From an uncultured Bacteroidota bacterium (lineage in GTDB: Bacteria > Bacteroidota > Bacteroidia > Bacteroidales > P3), in contig CADCEC010000008.1 of the NCBI GenBank assembly GCA_902800395.1, forward strand, positions 1 to 64,000: a DNA stretch of 64,000 bases. The letters are read 5' to 3'. The first letter of the stretch is position 1. Each line of letters begins with the position of its first letter. This document shows positions 1-7,103 of the stretch, piece by piece. The notes beneath the pieces were generated by a model. It saw nothing but the letters and a program-made list of their open reading frames with translations. It made no database searches and was not told the DNA's origin. A program made the position numbers and the translations under genes.

Positions 1-60
1 AGACAAATGCATTTGTTGGTGATAAAGGTTAAAGGTTAAAGAATTTTTGTTTTTGAGGAG

Positions 61-107
61 TTAAAGAAGTTAAAGAATTAAAGAAGTTAAAGACAAATGT
101 TCTTGTT
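61..107. repeat. TTAAAGAAG tandem repeat, copy 1
   Basis: Degenerate 9-bp units of the TTAAAGAAG type run from 61 to about 92 and end in an ACAAATGTTCTTGTTG motif. A second array of the same kind lies at 398-445 on the other side of the small gene at 175-363. A related ACAAATGCATTTGTTG motif also stands at 3-18. No coding function is apparent. Confidence 0.7.
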
Positions 108-174
108 GGCGCCAATTTTTGATAGTAGTGGGATTGTCTTAACCGCTTAACTACTGACTACTTGACTGCTTTTT

Positions 175-363
175 TTAGATGAGGCCGACGATGTGGGAGC
201 AGCTGACTGTGATGACGCCGCCGGCGATGAGGCCGCAGATGTAGCCGATGACTTTGATGACGATGAGCCACCAGGGGTCGCCGACCTTGATTTTGGCTTC
301 CTCGGCGGCCTGCGGGTCGTCCACAATGCGCTGGATCTGGGCTTTTGAAAGTTTTACCTTCAT
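175..363 (-). CDS. small single-pass membrane protein, unknown
   Basis: This encodes 62 residues of unknown function. Residues 1-29 are polar and Lys/Ala/Glu-rich. Residues about 32-57 form one Gly-rich hydrophobic segment, and a Cys lies near the C terminus (VSCSH). The plan of a short polar head and one membrane span recalls the small 'smalltalk'-type proteins found beside VirE/HU cassettes in Bacteroidales, but I cannot show homology. The ATG at 363-361 opens the frame. The gene stands alone between two copies of a TTAAAGAAG repeat array. It could be a real small protein or a chance frame; the sharp polar/hydrophobic partition favours a real one. Confidence 0.5.
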   Translation of the reverse strand: MKVKLSKAQIQRIVDDPQAAEEAKIKVGDPWWLIVIKVIGYICGLIAGGVITVSCSHIVGLI

Positions 364-397
364 AATTTTTTGGTTTTTGGTTGGTTAATTTTTGGAG

Positions 398-445
398 TTA
401 AAGAATTAAAGAAGTTAAAGAAGTTAAAGACAAATGCATTTGTTG
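398..445. repeat. TTAAAGAAG tandem repeat, copy 2
   Basis: This is a second array of TTAAAGAAG-like 9-bp units (398-430), ending in the palindromic motif ACAAATGCATTTGTTG (429-445). Together with copy 1 it brackets the small gene at 175-363 in direct orientation. Confidence 0.7.
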
Positions 446-594
446 TCGCTGTTTTTTGGTTTAAGGGTTTGGTTGGGGACTAGTGGGGGTTAAGTTGGTG
501 TTAAGTTGATAGGGTTTGGTGGTTAGTTTATAGATGATAGATAACAGATAATAGTTGGGGTGAGGGTGGTGGGTTATTTGAGTGGGGGGGCAGG

Positions 595-670
595 ATGTCA
601 AAGAGCTCTTTTTGTGATTCTTGGTGAGGGTTTCCGCGGGTTTCTCGCCTTGAAATCACGATGCAAAGAT
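595..670 (-). repeat. dispersed intergenic element, copy A
   Basis: Read on the minus strand this 76-bp stretch matches 56440-56517 on the plus strand at most positions. The shared core is ATCTTTGCATCGTGATTTC, then AAGGCGAGAAACCCGCG, ending in CTTTGACAT. The two copies are 56 kb apart and both intergenic, so this looks like a genome-wide REP-type repeat. Confidence 0.7.
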
Positions 671-773
671 ATAACCGCGGGATTGCGGTCTACGAATAAT
701 GACGAAAAAAAAATTTCTATTTTTCGTAAGACACTAATTACCGTATAATTAGCCGTAAGATTCCACCACTTGT

Positions 774-933
774 GGGACAGTTGGGACAGTTGGGACAGTT
801 CAAAATATGGGTATGCAAAACTCAAAGGAAAATTTTATATCTATATATTTATATATATAAATATATAGATATAAAGAGTATTTTAGGCATAGTATAGTCA
901 GAAAAGTAACTGTCCCAACTGTCCCACTGTCCC
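774..933. repeat. 160-bp nested inverted repeat with a 42-bp perfect palindrome
   Basis: Three exact GGGACAGTT units (774-800) face two exact AACTGTCCC units plus one shortened unit (908-933). Midway, 834-875 is a perfect AT-only palindrome apart from one C/G pair. The spacers are 33 and 32 bp, so the whole structure is nearly symmetric. A third GGGACAGTT triplet in direct orientation lies at 1141-1167. Confidence 0.85.
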
Positions 934-1213
934 AAAACCATGTGTCTTTTCCTGAATAAGAAACTCAATCAGAATGAAAAGAACGGAAAAGAACGGCGAA
1001 TTACGCGAATTACGCGAAGCTGGCGCAGGTCAATTGCCGGCGAATTACTCGAATTTTTCTAAGGTATCGCTGACTGCGTGCGATGGATTGGTTTTATTAA
1101 GGCTCAATCAGAATGAAAAGAATAGAAAAGACAGTTCTCTGGGACAGTTGGGACAGTTGGGACAGTTCAAATATGTTTGTCTAACCGGTGCTAGTTATTT
1201 CATATTGCAAAAA

Positions 1214-2761
1214 TTAATAGGTTTTGAGTTTCCATTTTTTGGTTATGACAGCATCTCCGGTATCGGCTTGTGTCGTTGCGATGACAGTTAATGTTTTGGG
1301 ATTGAAATCGTAGTTCACACTGAGACAGTGATCGGTAAAACACACGAAGTAAGAACCGTCCTCTTTCACCCAGTCACTTTCTTCCCATTGTCCGTTCTTA
1401 AACCACAATTTCTTGATTTCTCTGTAGTCCTTCATGTCGGGGAAGAAGTGGATGTGATATGTCGGCTCGCCGTTATCGAATGTGACGATTTCCATACTAT
1501 AGCCCCATGCCACAGAATAAGCACGCCTAAAACTTTTCAAAACATAGAACGTTGAATCATGGTACGTGAACTGCCACACCTTTGTGGGGTTGCTCTTACA
1601 GTCAAAGCGACGGTCTTCCTGCCACTCTTTGCATACAAGTTTTCCATTGGAATCAATGTATTGGTAGAAAGTAATCCATAATCCCATAGTTCCGCTACAA
1701 ATATCCCATGTAGTGTAGAATTTGAATTTCCCGTCAGGCGATACCGCCACCTCTAATGGATTGCAGCGGCTGGTTGGTTTCCAATAGCGATAGGTTATTG
1801 GGTTGGAGAAATGAAATTGCATACGGGTGCGCAGGATATTCTCCCATGGGTTTTGCTGGTAGTAATCGTAAGTTGAGAACCACCTGTCGGATATCTGATT
1901 GAATTCCTGCTTTATCTCTGATAGCGTTTTGTATGGAGACATCTGTAGATTCATCTTTCTTGCTTGATTGGCAACAGAATCAACATCGGCAGAATCAACG
2001 GCGTAATGTTCAAATGCCCATTCATATTCATAAAAACCCAAGAAGCAGAGGTAGTCGAGGTTCTCTTGGAAATTATACACTTTTGACTTGGTGTCAAGAA
2101 TGTTTCGTAACGGTTTCATCGGGCATTTCCCCTCATGTTCTTCGTACCATCGCATTTGTTCATCATAATCCCGATACATCCAAATACCGTTATGTTTCTC
2201 TAGGAAATCATCAATCATTCCATCGGTTAGAGTGTCGGGAAAGAAATTGGTGTTCACCATAAAAGAACCCAATTCTGTCCATTGGCCATTTTCTATGGAG
2301 ACAATACGGCATGGCATAATACCAGATTCTTGTCTTGGATACCAGACGATAGCCAGTGCGTCGGTCTTGGGCAACAGATTGTTGAGTGGAATAGCGCAAA
2401 TCAGTCCTGTGGCATTAGGCTGGGTATGAACCAGTGTGCCATCGGGAAGATACACTCTGATGCCTATACCTTGTGCATAGAACCACGGTGAGGCATCCAT
2501 ATCTGTGCGATTCCCCACGGCAATGCTGTCTACCAATCTGTTGGTTATAGCAGAGTAATACTTGAGTATGAGAGTGTCTGTGTGTTTCGGCGTGATGAAA
2601 TGTCCGAAAATGGTGTCATAAATGACGGGTTCCATGTGATAGTCCTTCTGGCAAATGGTGCTTTCCGTGATGGCATCCGTTGTATCCCGAACATCCTCTC
2701 CAGAGGGTTGATGGCACGAAGCCAGCAGCAATATTCCTACTATGAGTATCAATCGTTTCAT
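1214..2761 (-). CDS. predicted lipoprotein, unknown function
   Basis: This encodes 515 residues. The N terminus is a lipoprotein signal: a Lys/Arg start, a hydrophobic stretch and the lipobox LLAS-C with Cys16, so the mature protein should be lipid-anchored in the envelope. The rest is rich in Trp, Tyr and Phe and looks all-beta, with recurrent YxxDG-like turns, as in WG-repeat or propeller-like lipoproteins; I do not recognise a family. I chose the ATG at 2761 because the signal peptide starts there. A promoter-like TACTTTTG (2773-2766) lies only a few bases upstream, so the transcript may be nearly leaderless. It lies downstream of the chaperone operon on the same strand, and whether it belongs to that system is unclear. 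Confidence 0.75.
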   Translation of the reverse strand: MKRLILIVGILLLASCHQPSGEDVRDTTDAITESTICQKDYHMEPVIYDTIFGHFITPKHTDTLILKYYSAITNRLVDSIAVGNRTDMDASPWFYAQGIGIRVYLPDGTLVHTQPNATGLICAIPLNNLLPKTDALAIVWYPRQESGIMPCRIVSIENGQWTELGSFMVNTNFFPDTLTDGMIDDFLEKHNGIWMYRDYDEQMRWYEEHEGKCPMKPLRNILDTKSKVYNFQENLDYLCFLGFYEYEWAFEHYAVDSADVDSVANQARKMNLQMSPYKTLSEIKQEFNQISDRWFSTYDYYQQNPWENILRTRMQFHFSNPITYRYWKPTSRCNPLEVAVSPDGKFKFYTTWDICSGTMGLWITFYQYIDSNGKLVCKEWQEDRRFDCKSNPTKVWQFTYHDSTFYVLKSFRRAYSVAWGYSMEIVTFDNGEPTYHIHFFPDMKDYREIKKLWFKNGQWEESDWVKEDGSYFVCFTDHCLSVNYDFNPKTLTVIATTQADTGDAVITKKWKLKTY

Positions 2762-2905
2762 GATGCAAAAGTACAAATAAAAAGGTGACTATCAGATGTT
2801 ATTTGAGGAATTTGTATGAAGTGTGTCCGTTGGTGTACAAAATGCCAATTTCCGGAGGTAACTGGAGTATCTTTGGGCGCAACTTTTAGTTATATTTTGC
2901 AACGG

Positions 2906-3142
2906 TTAATCCAAATATATTCCTTTGGATGCCATTTCTCGCCAACGCTTATTAAACGACTTGCTCCTGTGTCTTACATCAGTAAGATATTCGGAAAAAG
3001 TATAAAGGCTCTTGTCTTTGACATCATGAGTATAGCGTCTATAGGCTTTAATTATCCAAGGAAGCCTGAACAAGAGAACAAATGGGACAATGACAATATT
3101 GGAAATAAAAATAATTACGCCTAATAGTATATCCTTTATCAT
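2906..3142 (-). CDS. small membrane protein, unknown
   Basis: This encodes 78 residues. Residues about 4-30 form one long hydrophobic segment. A basic, aromatic tail follows (IIKAYRRYTHDVKDKS and further), probably cytoplasmic by the positive-inside rule. No family is recognised. It is the last gene of the minus-strand chaperone block and is 105 bp downstream of the TerB-like gene, a wider gap than within the rest of the operon, so co-transcription is likely but not certain. Confidence 0.6.
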   Translation of the reverse strand: MIKDILLGVIIFISNIVIVPFVLLFRLPWIIKAYRRYTHDVKDKSLYTFSEYLTDVRHRSKSFNKRWREMASKGIYLD

Positions 3143-3247
3143 GTCTATTGTTTTTGATTTTTTTTCAAATTATTTCTAATTTGAGTCTTTGCATAACAGC
3201 ATGAGAAAGACGATGGAATAAACTCCTCGTAAGATATTTATGAACGA

Positions 3248-3721
3248 TTAATTATTCTCTAGTGCAATATTGTTGAAAGAGTCTGCCCACAACGAGAAGT
3301 CGTTCTCATCGGAGATATCCGGCATGAGGTAATCCTCTCGGTCAGGCATTATAGAATCTTCGGGTATAACTTCCAGCAGTCTTTCGTCAGAAACTTTTAG
3401 ACGCTTACGGATTTTCTTGAAGAAAGCGACCTCGTTATACTCGACAGATTGATCTGCCTCTATAGTCTTAATGGCAATACGTGCAAGTTCACATTCCTCC
3501 TTTTCAGATAAAGAAGAATCCCTTACCTCGTCCAGATAGTTCTTAAGATACTTCCCACCCTCTTCTTTCAATTGCCTAATATAGCCATCCAGTATCGGCT
3601 TCAGATCAATTCCCTGAAAGTCCGACAACCCCTTTATAACATCTAACTCTTCCGTGGCGATGTCACCATCGCAAGCCATACAGCAAAAAGCTGTTTTTAA
3701 ATACAAATTATTATTCATCAT
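3248..3721 (-). CDS. TerB-like protein
   Basis: This encodes 157 residues resembling the TerB/DjlA-N helical fold. Two acidic motifs typical of TerB are visible: MACDGDIATEELDVI near residue 15 and IEADQSVEYNEVAFF near residue 88, each an AD/CDG-type loop followed by a conserved Glu. TerB domains are known from tellurite-resistance and predicted stress or defence modules, where they may bind metal at a membrane-associated complex. The C-terminal 40 residues are acidic and probably disordered. The gene starts one base after the stop codon of the pseudokinase-AAA+ gene, implying coupled translation and a shared role. Confidence 0.75.
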   Translation of the reverse strand: MMNNNLYLKTAFCCMACDGDIATEELDVIKGLSDFQGIDLKPILDGYIRQLKEEGGKYLKNYLDEVRDSSLSEKEECELARIAIKTIEADQSVEYNEVAFFKKIRKRLKVSDERLLEVIPEDSIMPDREDYLMPDISDENDFSLWADSFNNIALENN

Positions 3722-3722
3722 T

Positions 3723-5519
3723 TTAGTGGCTTTTAAAACCTATCATCGTTCTGTTCTTTTTCCAGTCTTCGGGTTCATTATTCCCCTGCTCAAATTTGTT
3801 TCTAATTTCCTCGTGTTTTTTTATAACATCAAGGGTTAGATGTGATGTTAATCCTGTTACAGCTTTTTCCAATAATGCTTGTGAGATGTTTTTACTATCT
3901 CCACCAAAAGCGCTGCGTCCTGCATTGTCCACAATTTCCTTGATGTCGGCACAACTGTAGTTCTCCGTCATCTTTGCTAGTTTGTCGTAATCTATACCGA
4001 AATCAACTGCTCGGTTCTTCAAGTTTATCTCAAACAACTGCTTCCTGGCTTCATAGTTTGGTTGTGGGATATAATAATGCAATGCTAATCTACCTGAACG
4101 AAGTGCCGCCTCATCTATTAAGTCTGGCTTATTTGTGGCGCCAATAACAGTAACCCTGTCTTCGCCACAGTTGTTTAGTTGGGCAAGAAATTCATTCACC
4201 TCGCCCGATTCACTTACGTTATTATGCCTACTTCTGTCTGTAATCATCGCCTCCACTTCATCCAAGAACAACAACGTAGGTGCGTTCTCTCTTGCTTCAT
4301 TGAAGATGGCTGCAATTTTTCCTTGTCCCCCATGAATGTAAGGAGATGCTACATCGGAGCATTTCACATACATATAGGTACTCCCTATTTCCTCTGCCAA
4401 TTTTTCTGCAAAGAAAGTCTTTCCACACCCTGGAGGTCCGTATAATAATATGCCGTTTGGAATAGTAATACCAAAACGTTTCGCGCCCTCAGGATCCTTC
4501 AAAACCTTGATAATATCCCTTTGAAGTTTTGCCTTCAAATCATCCATCCCAGCAACATCTGCGAAACCATTGCCCTTTTTCTTGATCTGTTTGACAGATT
4601 TCTTCTGAGTGTTGGAAGATTTTCTCTGTGTGGACTTTCCTTCACTAACCTTATCTACAGGTGGCGCAAAGATTTTAGATTCACCCTTCAGGGCTTTTAT
4701 CATTTCTTCTACCGTTTGGAAACGACCAACAGGGTCTACTGACACTGCTTTTGCAATTGTTTCCACTAACCCCTGAGGCACTTCTAAACCACTTAAATCA
4801 AGTATCTTTAGTGGTGTTTCTCGCTGTGCTTGTAGTTTGTCCTCAAAGTCGTTTCCTTTCGACACCTGCCACGGAAGTCGACCAAATAGCAATTGATACC
4901 CCATAACACCTACTGAAAACATATCACTATGTGGTGAAAAGAGTCCTCCTGCGGTCTCCGGTGCCAAATAATATGGAGAAAGGTCTTTCCTATCAAATGT
5001 GCGACGGTCATCACTCATTCTCCTTGCATGTCCAAAATCAATAATTACCAACTTCTTATTAATCGAATCCATCATTATATTCTGAGGAGTCAATTCGTTG
5101 TGAACAATTGGATTGGGTAAAGAATGCAGATATTGTACCCCTGACAATACTTCAACCAGCCATTCGCGGACGGAATAAGGGTTACAACCGGCCATCCTAA
5201 GAGTATGCTGCTCCAAAGTTTCTCCACTAATGAAATCACTAACGAGATATGACATTCTATTTCCGTTAAGCACCAACTCGTCAGTTTCCACAAAGTGCAT
5301 AACATTAGGATGGTTAAGCTGTTTTACTATTTCCACCTCAATCACATTCCCGTCAGTATCAAACTGTTTACCATTCAGTTTTGAAAGGTTAATCAACTTG
5401 AGGAAATAGTTTTTACCTCCCGCATCTTTAACGCGGTAAGTCTCTGCATAATTTCCCTCCTTGATAGGGAATACCACAGTATAGTGGCCTATTTGTTGTT
5501 TTTTTGATAGTGTAAACAT
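3723..5519 (-). CDS. pseudokinase-AAA+ ATPase fusion
   Basis: This encodes 598 residues in two modules. Residues about 10-280 form a eukaryote-like protein kinase fold: Lys41 in the VAIK position, DFG at 161-163 and an APE motif near 187. The catalytic loop reads HNELTPQN (140-147) instead of HRDLKPEN, so the catalytic Asp is Glu and the loop Lys is Thr; the glycine loop is also poor (EGNYAET). A basic linker (about 290-315) leads to an AAA+ domain of the Cdc48/FtsH class: Walker A GPPGCGKT (361-368), Walker B LLFLDEVEAM (416-425), sensor GATN (460-463) and arginine-finger region RSGR (474-477). The ATPase looks active; the kinase is probably a pseudokinase. There is no membrane segment. Confidence 0.85.
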   Translation of the reverse strand: MFTLSKKQQIGHYTVVFPIKEGNYAETYRVKDAGGKNYFLKLINLSKLNGKQFDTDGNVIEVEIVKQLNHPNVMHFVETDELVLNGNRMSYLVSDFISGETLEQHTLRMAGCNPYSVREWLVEVLSGVQYLHSLPNPIVHNELTPQNIMMDSINKKLVIIDFGHARRMSDDRRTFDRKDLSPYYLAPETAGGLFSPHSDMFSVGVMGYQLLFGRLPWQVSKGNDFEDKLQAQRETPLKILDLSGLEVPQGLVETIAKAVSVDPVGRFQTVEEMIKALKGESKIFAPPVDKVSEGKSTQRKSSNTQKKSVKQIKKKGNGFADVAGMDDLKAKLQRDIIKVLKDPEGAKRFGITIPNGILLYGPPGCGKTFFAEKLAEEIGSTYMYVKCSDVASPYIHGGQGKIAAIFNEARENAPTLLFLDEVEAMITDRSRHNNVSESGEVNEFLAQLNNCGEDRVTVIGATNKPDLIDEAALRSGRLALHYYIPQPNYEARKQLFEINLKNRAVDFGIDYDKLAKMTENYSCADIKEIVDNAGRSAFGGDSKNISQALLEKAVTGLTSHLTLDVIKKHEEIRNKFEQGNNEPEDWKKNRTMIGFKSH

Positions 5520-5520
5520 A

Positions 5521-5820
5521 TTACCAAGTACTTATTGACCCTCCATTGACCCACACATTTCCTTCTACATTTACGTTTGATCCAGAAACATCAACATCTC
5601 CCCCTTCTACATATACAGGAACGGTGTTGTCTACATCAACACTTCCACTAACATTTGCGTCGATATCACCTCCAACAACATAAACACTCTGCGCTCCGGA
5701 TGATTTAGAAAAGACACCAAAATTTTGCAGCACAATCAACCATACCCCCACACAAGTGAAGACAATCCATAATTGCTTATTCCCGTAGAATCGTTGTAAT
5801 AGGTTTTTGAATTTTTCCAT
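5521..5820 (-). CDS. small membrane-anchored protein with beta-repeat tail
   Basis: This encodes 99 residues. Residues about 16-36 form one membrane span (LWIVFTCVGVWLIVL). The outer part consists of short alternating beta-like units, with VYVVGGDIDA, VYVEGGDVDV and VNVEGNVWVNGG recurring about every 15-20 residues, as in small beta-solenoids. No known family is recognised. It ends one base before the pseudokinase-AAA+ gene begins and starts 9 bases after the lipoprotein gene, so it is part of the same operon and probably supplies an envelope-facing component. Confidence 0.65.
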   Translation of the reverse strand: MEKFKNLLQRFYGNKQLWIVFTCVGVWLIVLQNFGVFSKSSGAQSVYVVGGDIDANVSGSVDVDNTVPVYVEGGDVDVSGSNVNVEGNVWVNGGSISTW

Positions 5821-5829
5821 AATTTAGTA

Positions 5830-6561
5830 TCAATATCGGAAAGATGTCGTTGAAATATAGTACGATGAACTATAATAACTGCCATCTAAAGTCTCTTGTC
5901 CAACATAGGGTGTTACATTTGAGGCTTTTACTCTGGCTGCAATATCATAGTAGCCATTCCCAATATTTACAATAGCATTACTATGAGGTTGGATCTTTAT
6001 TCGCTTATAGTCTGGTCCTGAGTAACTAATAGTAAGCACGTATTCCGTTCTGTTTTCTATCTCAATTGTAGAATATGCCCTCCCCGTTCTTCTTCCCTTA
6101 TTCATTTCGGGCATTATTCCATGTTTACCAGCGAAAGCTTCAGCGACATCTCTTTCTATTAATAACCGGTACGCTTCATTATAATGAGAGCTATTGGGGA
6201 ATTGTTCTAAAAAATAATCATAAGAGTTTGCATCATCTTTTTGAGTCACAATCTCCCATAAAGAAGATTCGTCTGAAATCAATTGAGATACTCTTGACGA
6301 TATTTCATAAACATCGGAGCCGAAGTATTCTCTCTCTCTTATATCATAAATGTTCGTACTCCGAATAATTTTTAGCGCAGCAGTATCTGCGATAGCTGAT
6401 GCAAAACTACTATTCGGATATTTTTTAATATACTTAGTATAATCTGACATTGTAGCCTGTTTATTACCGATTATACGATAGTAATCCCTCTCTGCTTTGT
6501 TGCATGAGGTAATGCTTAATAGCATAAAACAGGACAGAATGAAATAAATAATTTTTTTCAT
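5830..6561 (-). CDS. lipoprotein with YPN-type helical repeats
   Basis: This encodes 243 residues. The signal ends in the lipobox SITS-C (Cys20). Two units of the pattern YxxYIxxYPNSS (residues about 41-52 and 116-125) resemble TPR-like repeats. The same pattern (YQAYIKKYPNG, YETYLRNHPNG) occurs in the J-like protein of this operon. The C-terminal third (about 155-243) looks like a beta-sandwich. I chose the ATG at 6561, because the upstream 10 residues of the longer frame precede a proper signal peptide. It is probably anchored in the outer membrane or facing the periplasm, and may be the envelope sensor or anchor of the system. No family name can be given. Confidence 0.7.
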   Translation of the reverse strand: MKKIIYFILSCFMLLSITSCNKAERDYYRIIGNKQATMSDYTKYIKKYPNSSFASAIADTAALKIIRSTNIYDIREREYFGSDVYEISSRVSQLISDESSLWEIVTQKDDANSYDYFLEQFPNSSHYNEAYRLLIERDVAEAFAGKHGIMPEMNKGRRTGRAYSTIEIENRTEYVLTISYSGPDYKRIKIQPHSNAIVNIGNGYYDIAARVKASNVTPYVGQETLDGSYYSSSYYISTTSFRY

Positions 6562-6595
6562 TGTTAAACCCTCTATTTTTAAGTATTGCAATATT

Positions 6596-7096
6596 TCAAA
6601 TTATAAGCAATGTAATTACAGGAATCAATAATAGTAATAAAACTCCCATACAACCACTTTTCTTCTTTTGAGAAGCTGGTTTCAATGCGTCAAAATTGAA
6701 TTTGATATTGACAGGATTGGCTTTTAACTCTCCTGTGTAATACTTACGGATAGTATGTTTGAATTCTTCCCAATCTTTCACACGTGGAGCTTTTGCATAA
6801 TAGCTATCTGCTCCAAACATGGCGGCATACTGCTGGGTCTCGTTTTCAATATTCGGATCTGGTTGAGGCTCATACCACACGGCGAATCCAGCTTTTACAT
6901 CAACATACATCAATGCTAACGGCGAACGGAATGAGTGACCGCAATGTGGACACGTTACCATATTAGTATTGTCAGTCAATCGCGATGTAAAGTTATCTGC
7001 ATTGCAGCCGTCACCCCATAAGGTGCGCCATACTGTTGCCTGATATTGTTTTTCGCAATCAGGGCATACTATTTGAAAGTCTAATTTTTTACTCAT
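6596..7096 (-). CDS. CpXC zinc-ribbon protein with C-terminal membrane anchor
   Basis: This encodes 166 residues. Two Cys pairs, CPDC (residues 11-14) and CPHC (about 49-52), make a CpXC-type zinc ribbon; the text around them (IVCPDCEKQY, VTCPHCGHSF) fits that family. The last about 17 residues are strongly hydrophobic (a run of Leu/Ile), suggesting a tail anchor with the ribbon in the cytoplasm. It lies 7 bases downstream of the Hsp70 gene. The known role of CpXC domains is unclear; zinc ribbons are common in chaperone cofactors (DnaJ has one), and I infer, but cannot show, a cochaperone-like role. Confidence 0.7.
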   Translation of the reverse strand: MSKKLDFQIVCPDCEKQYQATVWRTLWGDGCNADNFTSRLTDNTNMVTCPHCGHSFRSPLALMYVDVKAGFAVWYEPQPDPNIENETQQYAAMFGADSYYAKAPRVKDWEEFKHTIRKYYTGELKANPVNIKFNFDALKPASQKKKSGCMGVLLLLLIPVITLLII

Positions 7097-7103
7097 ATCA
7101 TTA

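Larger units (their letters stand above)
364..1213. other. 850-bp intergenic repeat mosaic
   Basis: No convincing gene lies here. The stretch holds TTAAAGAAG repeats (398-430), a TAGATAATAG-type array (529-556), a dispersed element (595-670) with a second copy at 56440-56517, a nested inverted repeat (774-933), and a pair of direct repeats containing CTCAATCAGAATGAAAAGAA (about 962 and 1103). GAATTACGCGAATTACGCG-type units lie at about 1000-1050, and a third GGGACAGTT array at 1141-1167. Short frames crossing it are built from these repeats. Confidence 0.7.

Noticed and set aside
560-825. short frames on both strands over the dispersed element
   Set aside because: The peptide (LHRDFKARNPR type) is just the translation of the repeated DNA and recurs in the copy at 56440-56517.
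974-1291. 105-codon plus-strand frame
   Set aside because: It is built from local repeats (GAATTACGCG units and GGGACAGTT array) and runs into the opposite-strand lipoprotein gene; no family resemblance.
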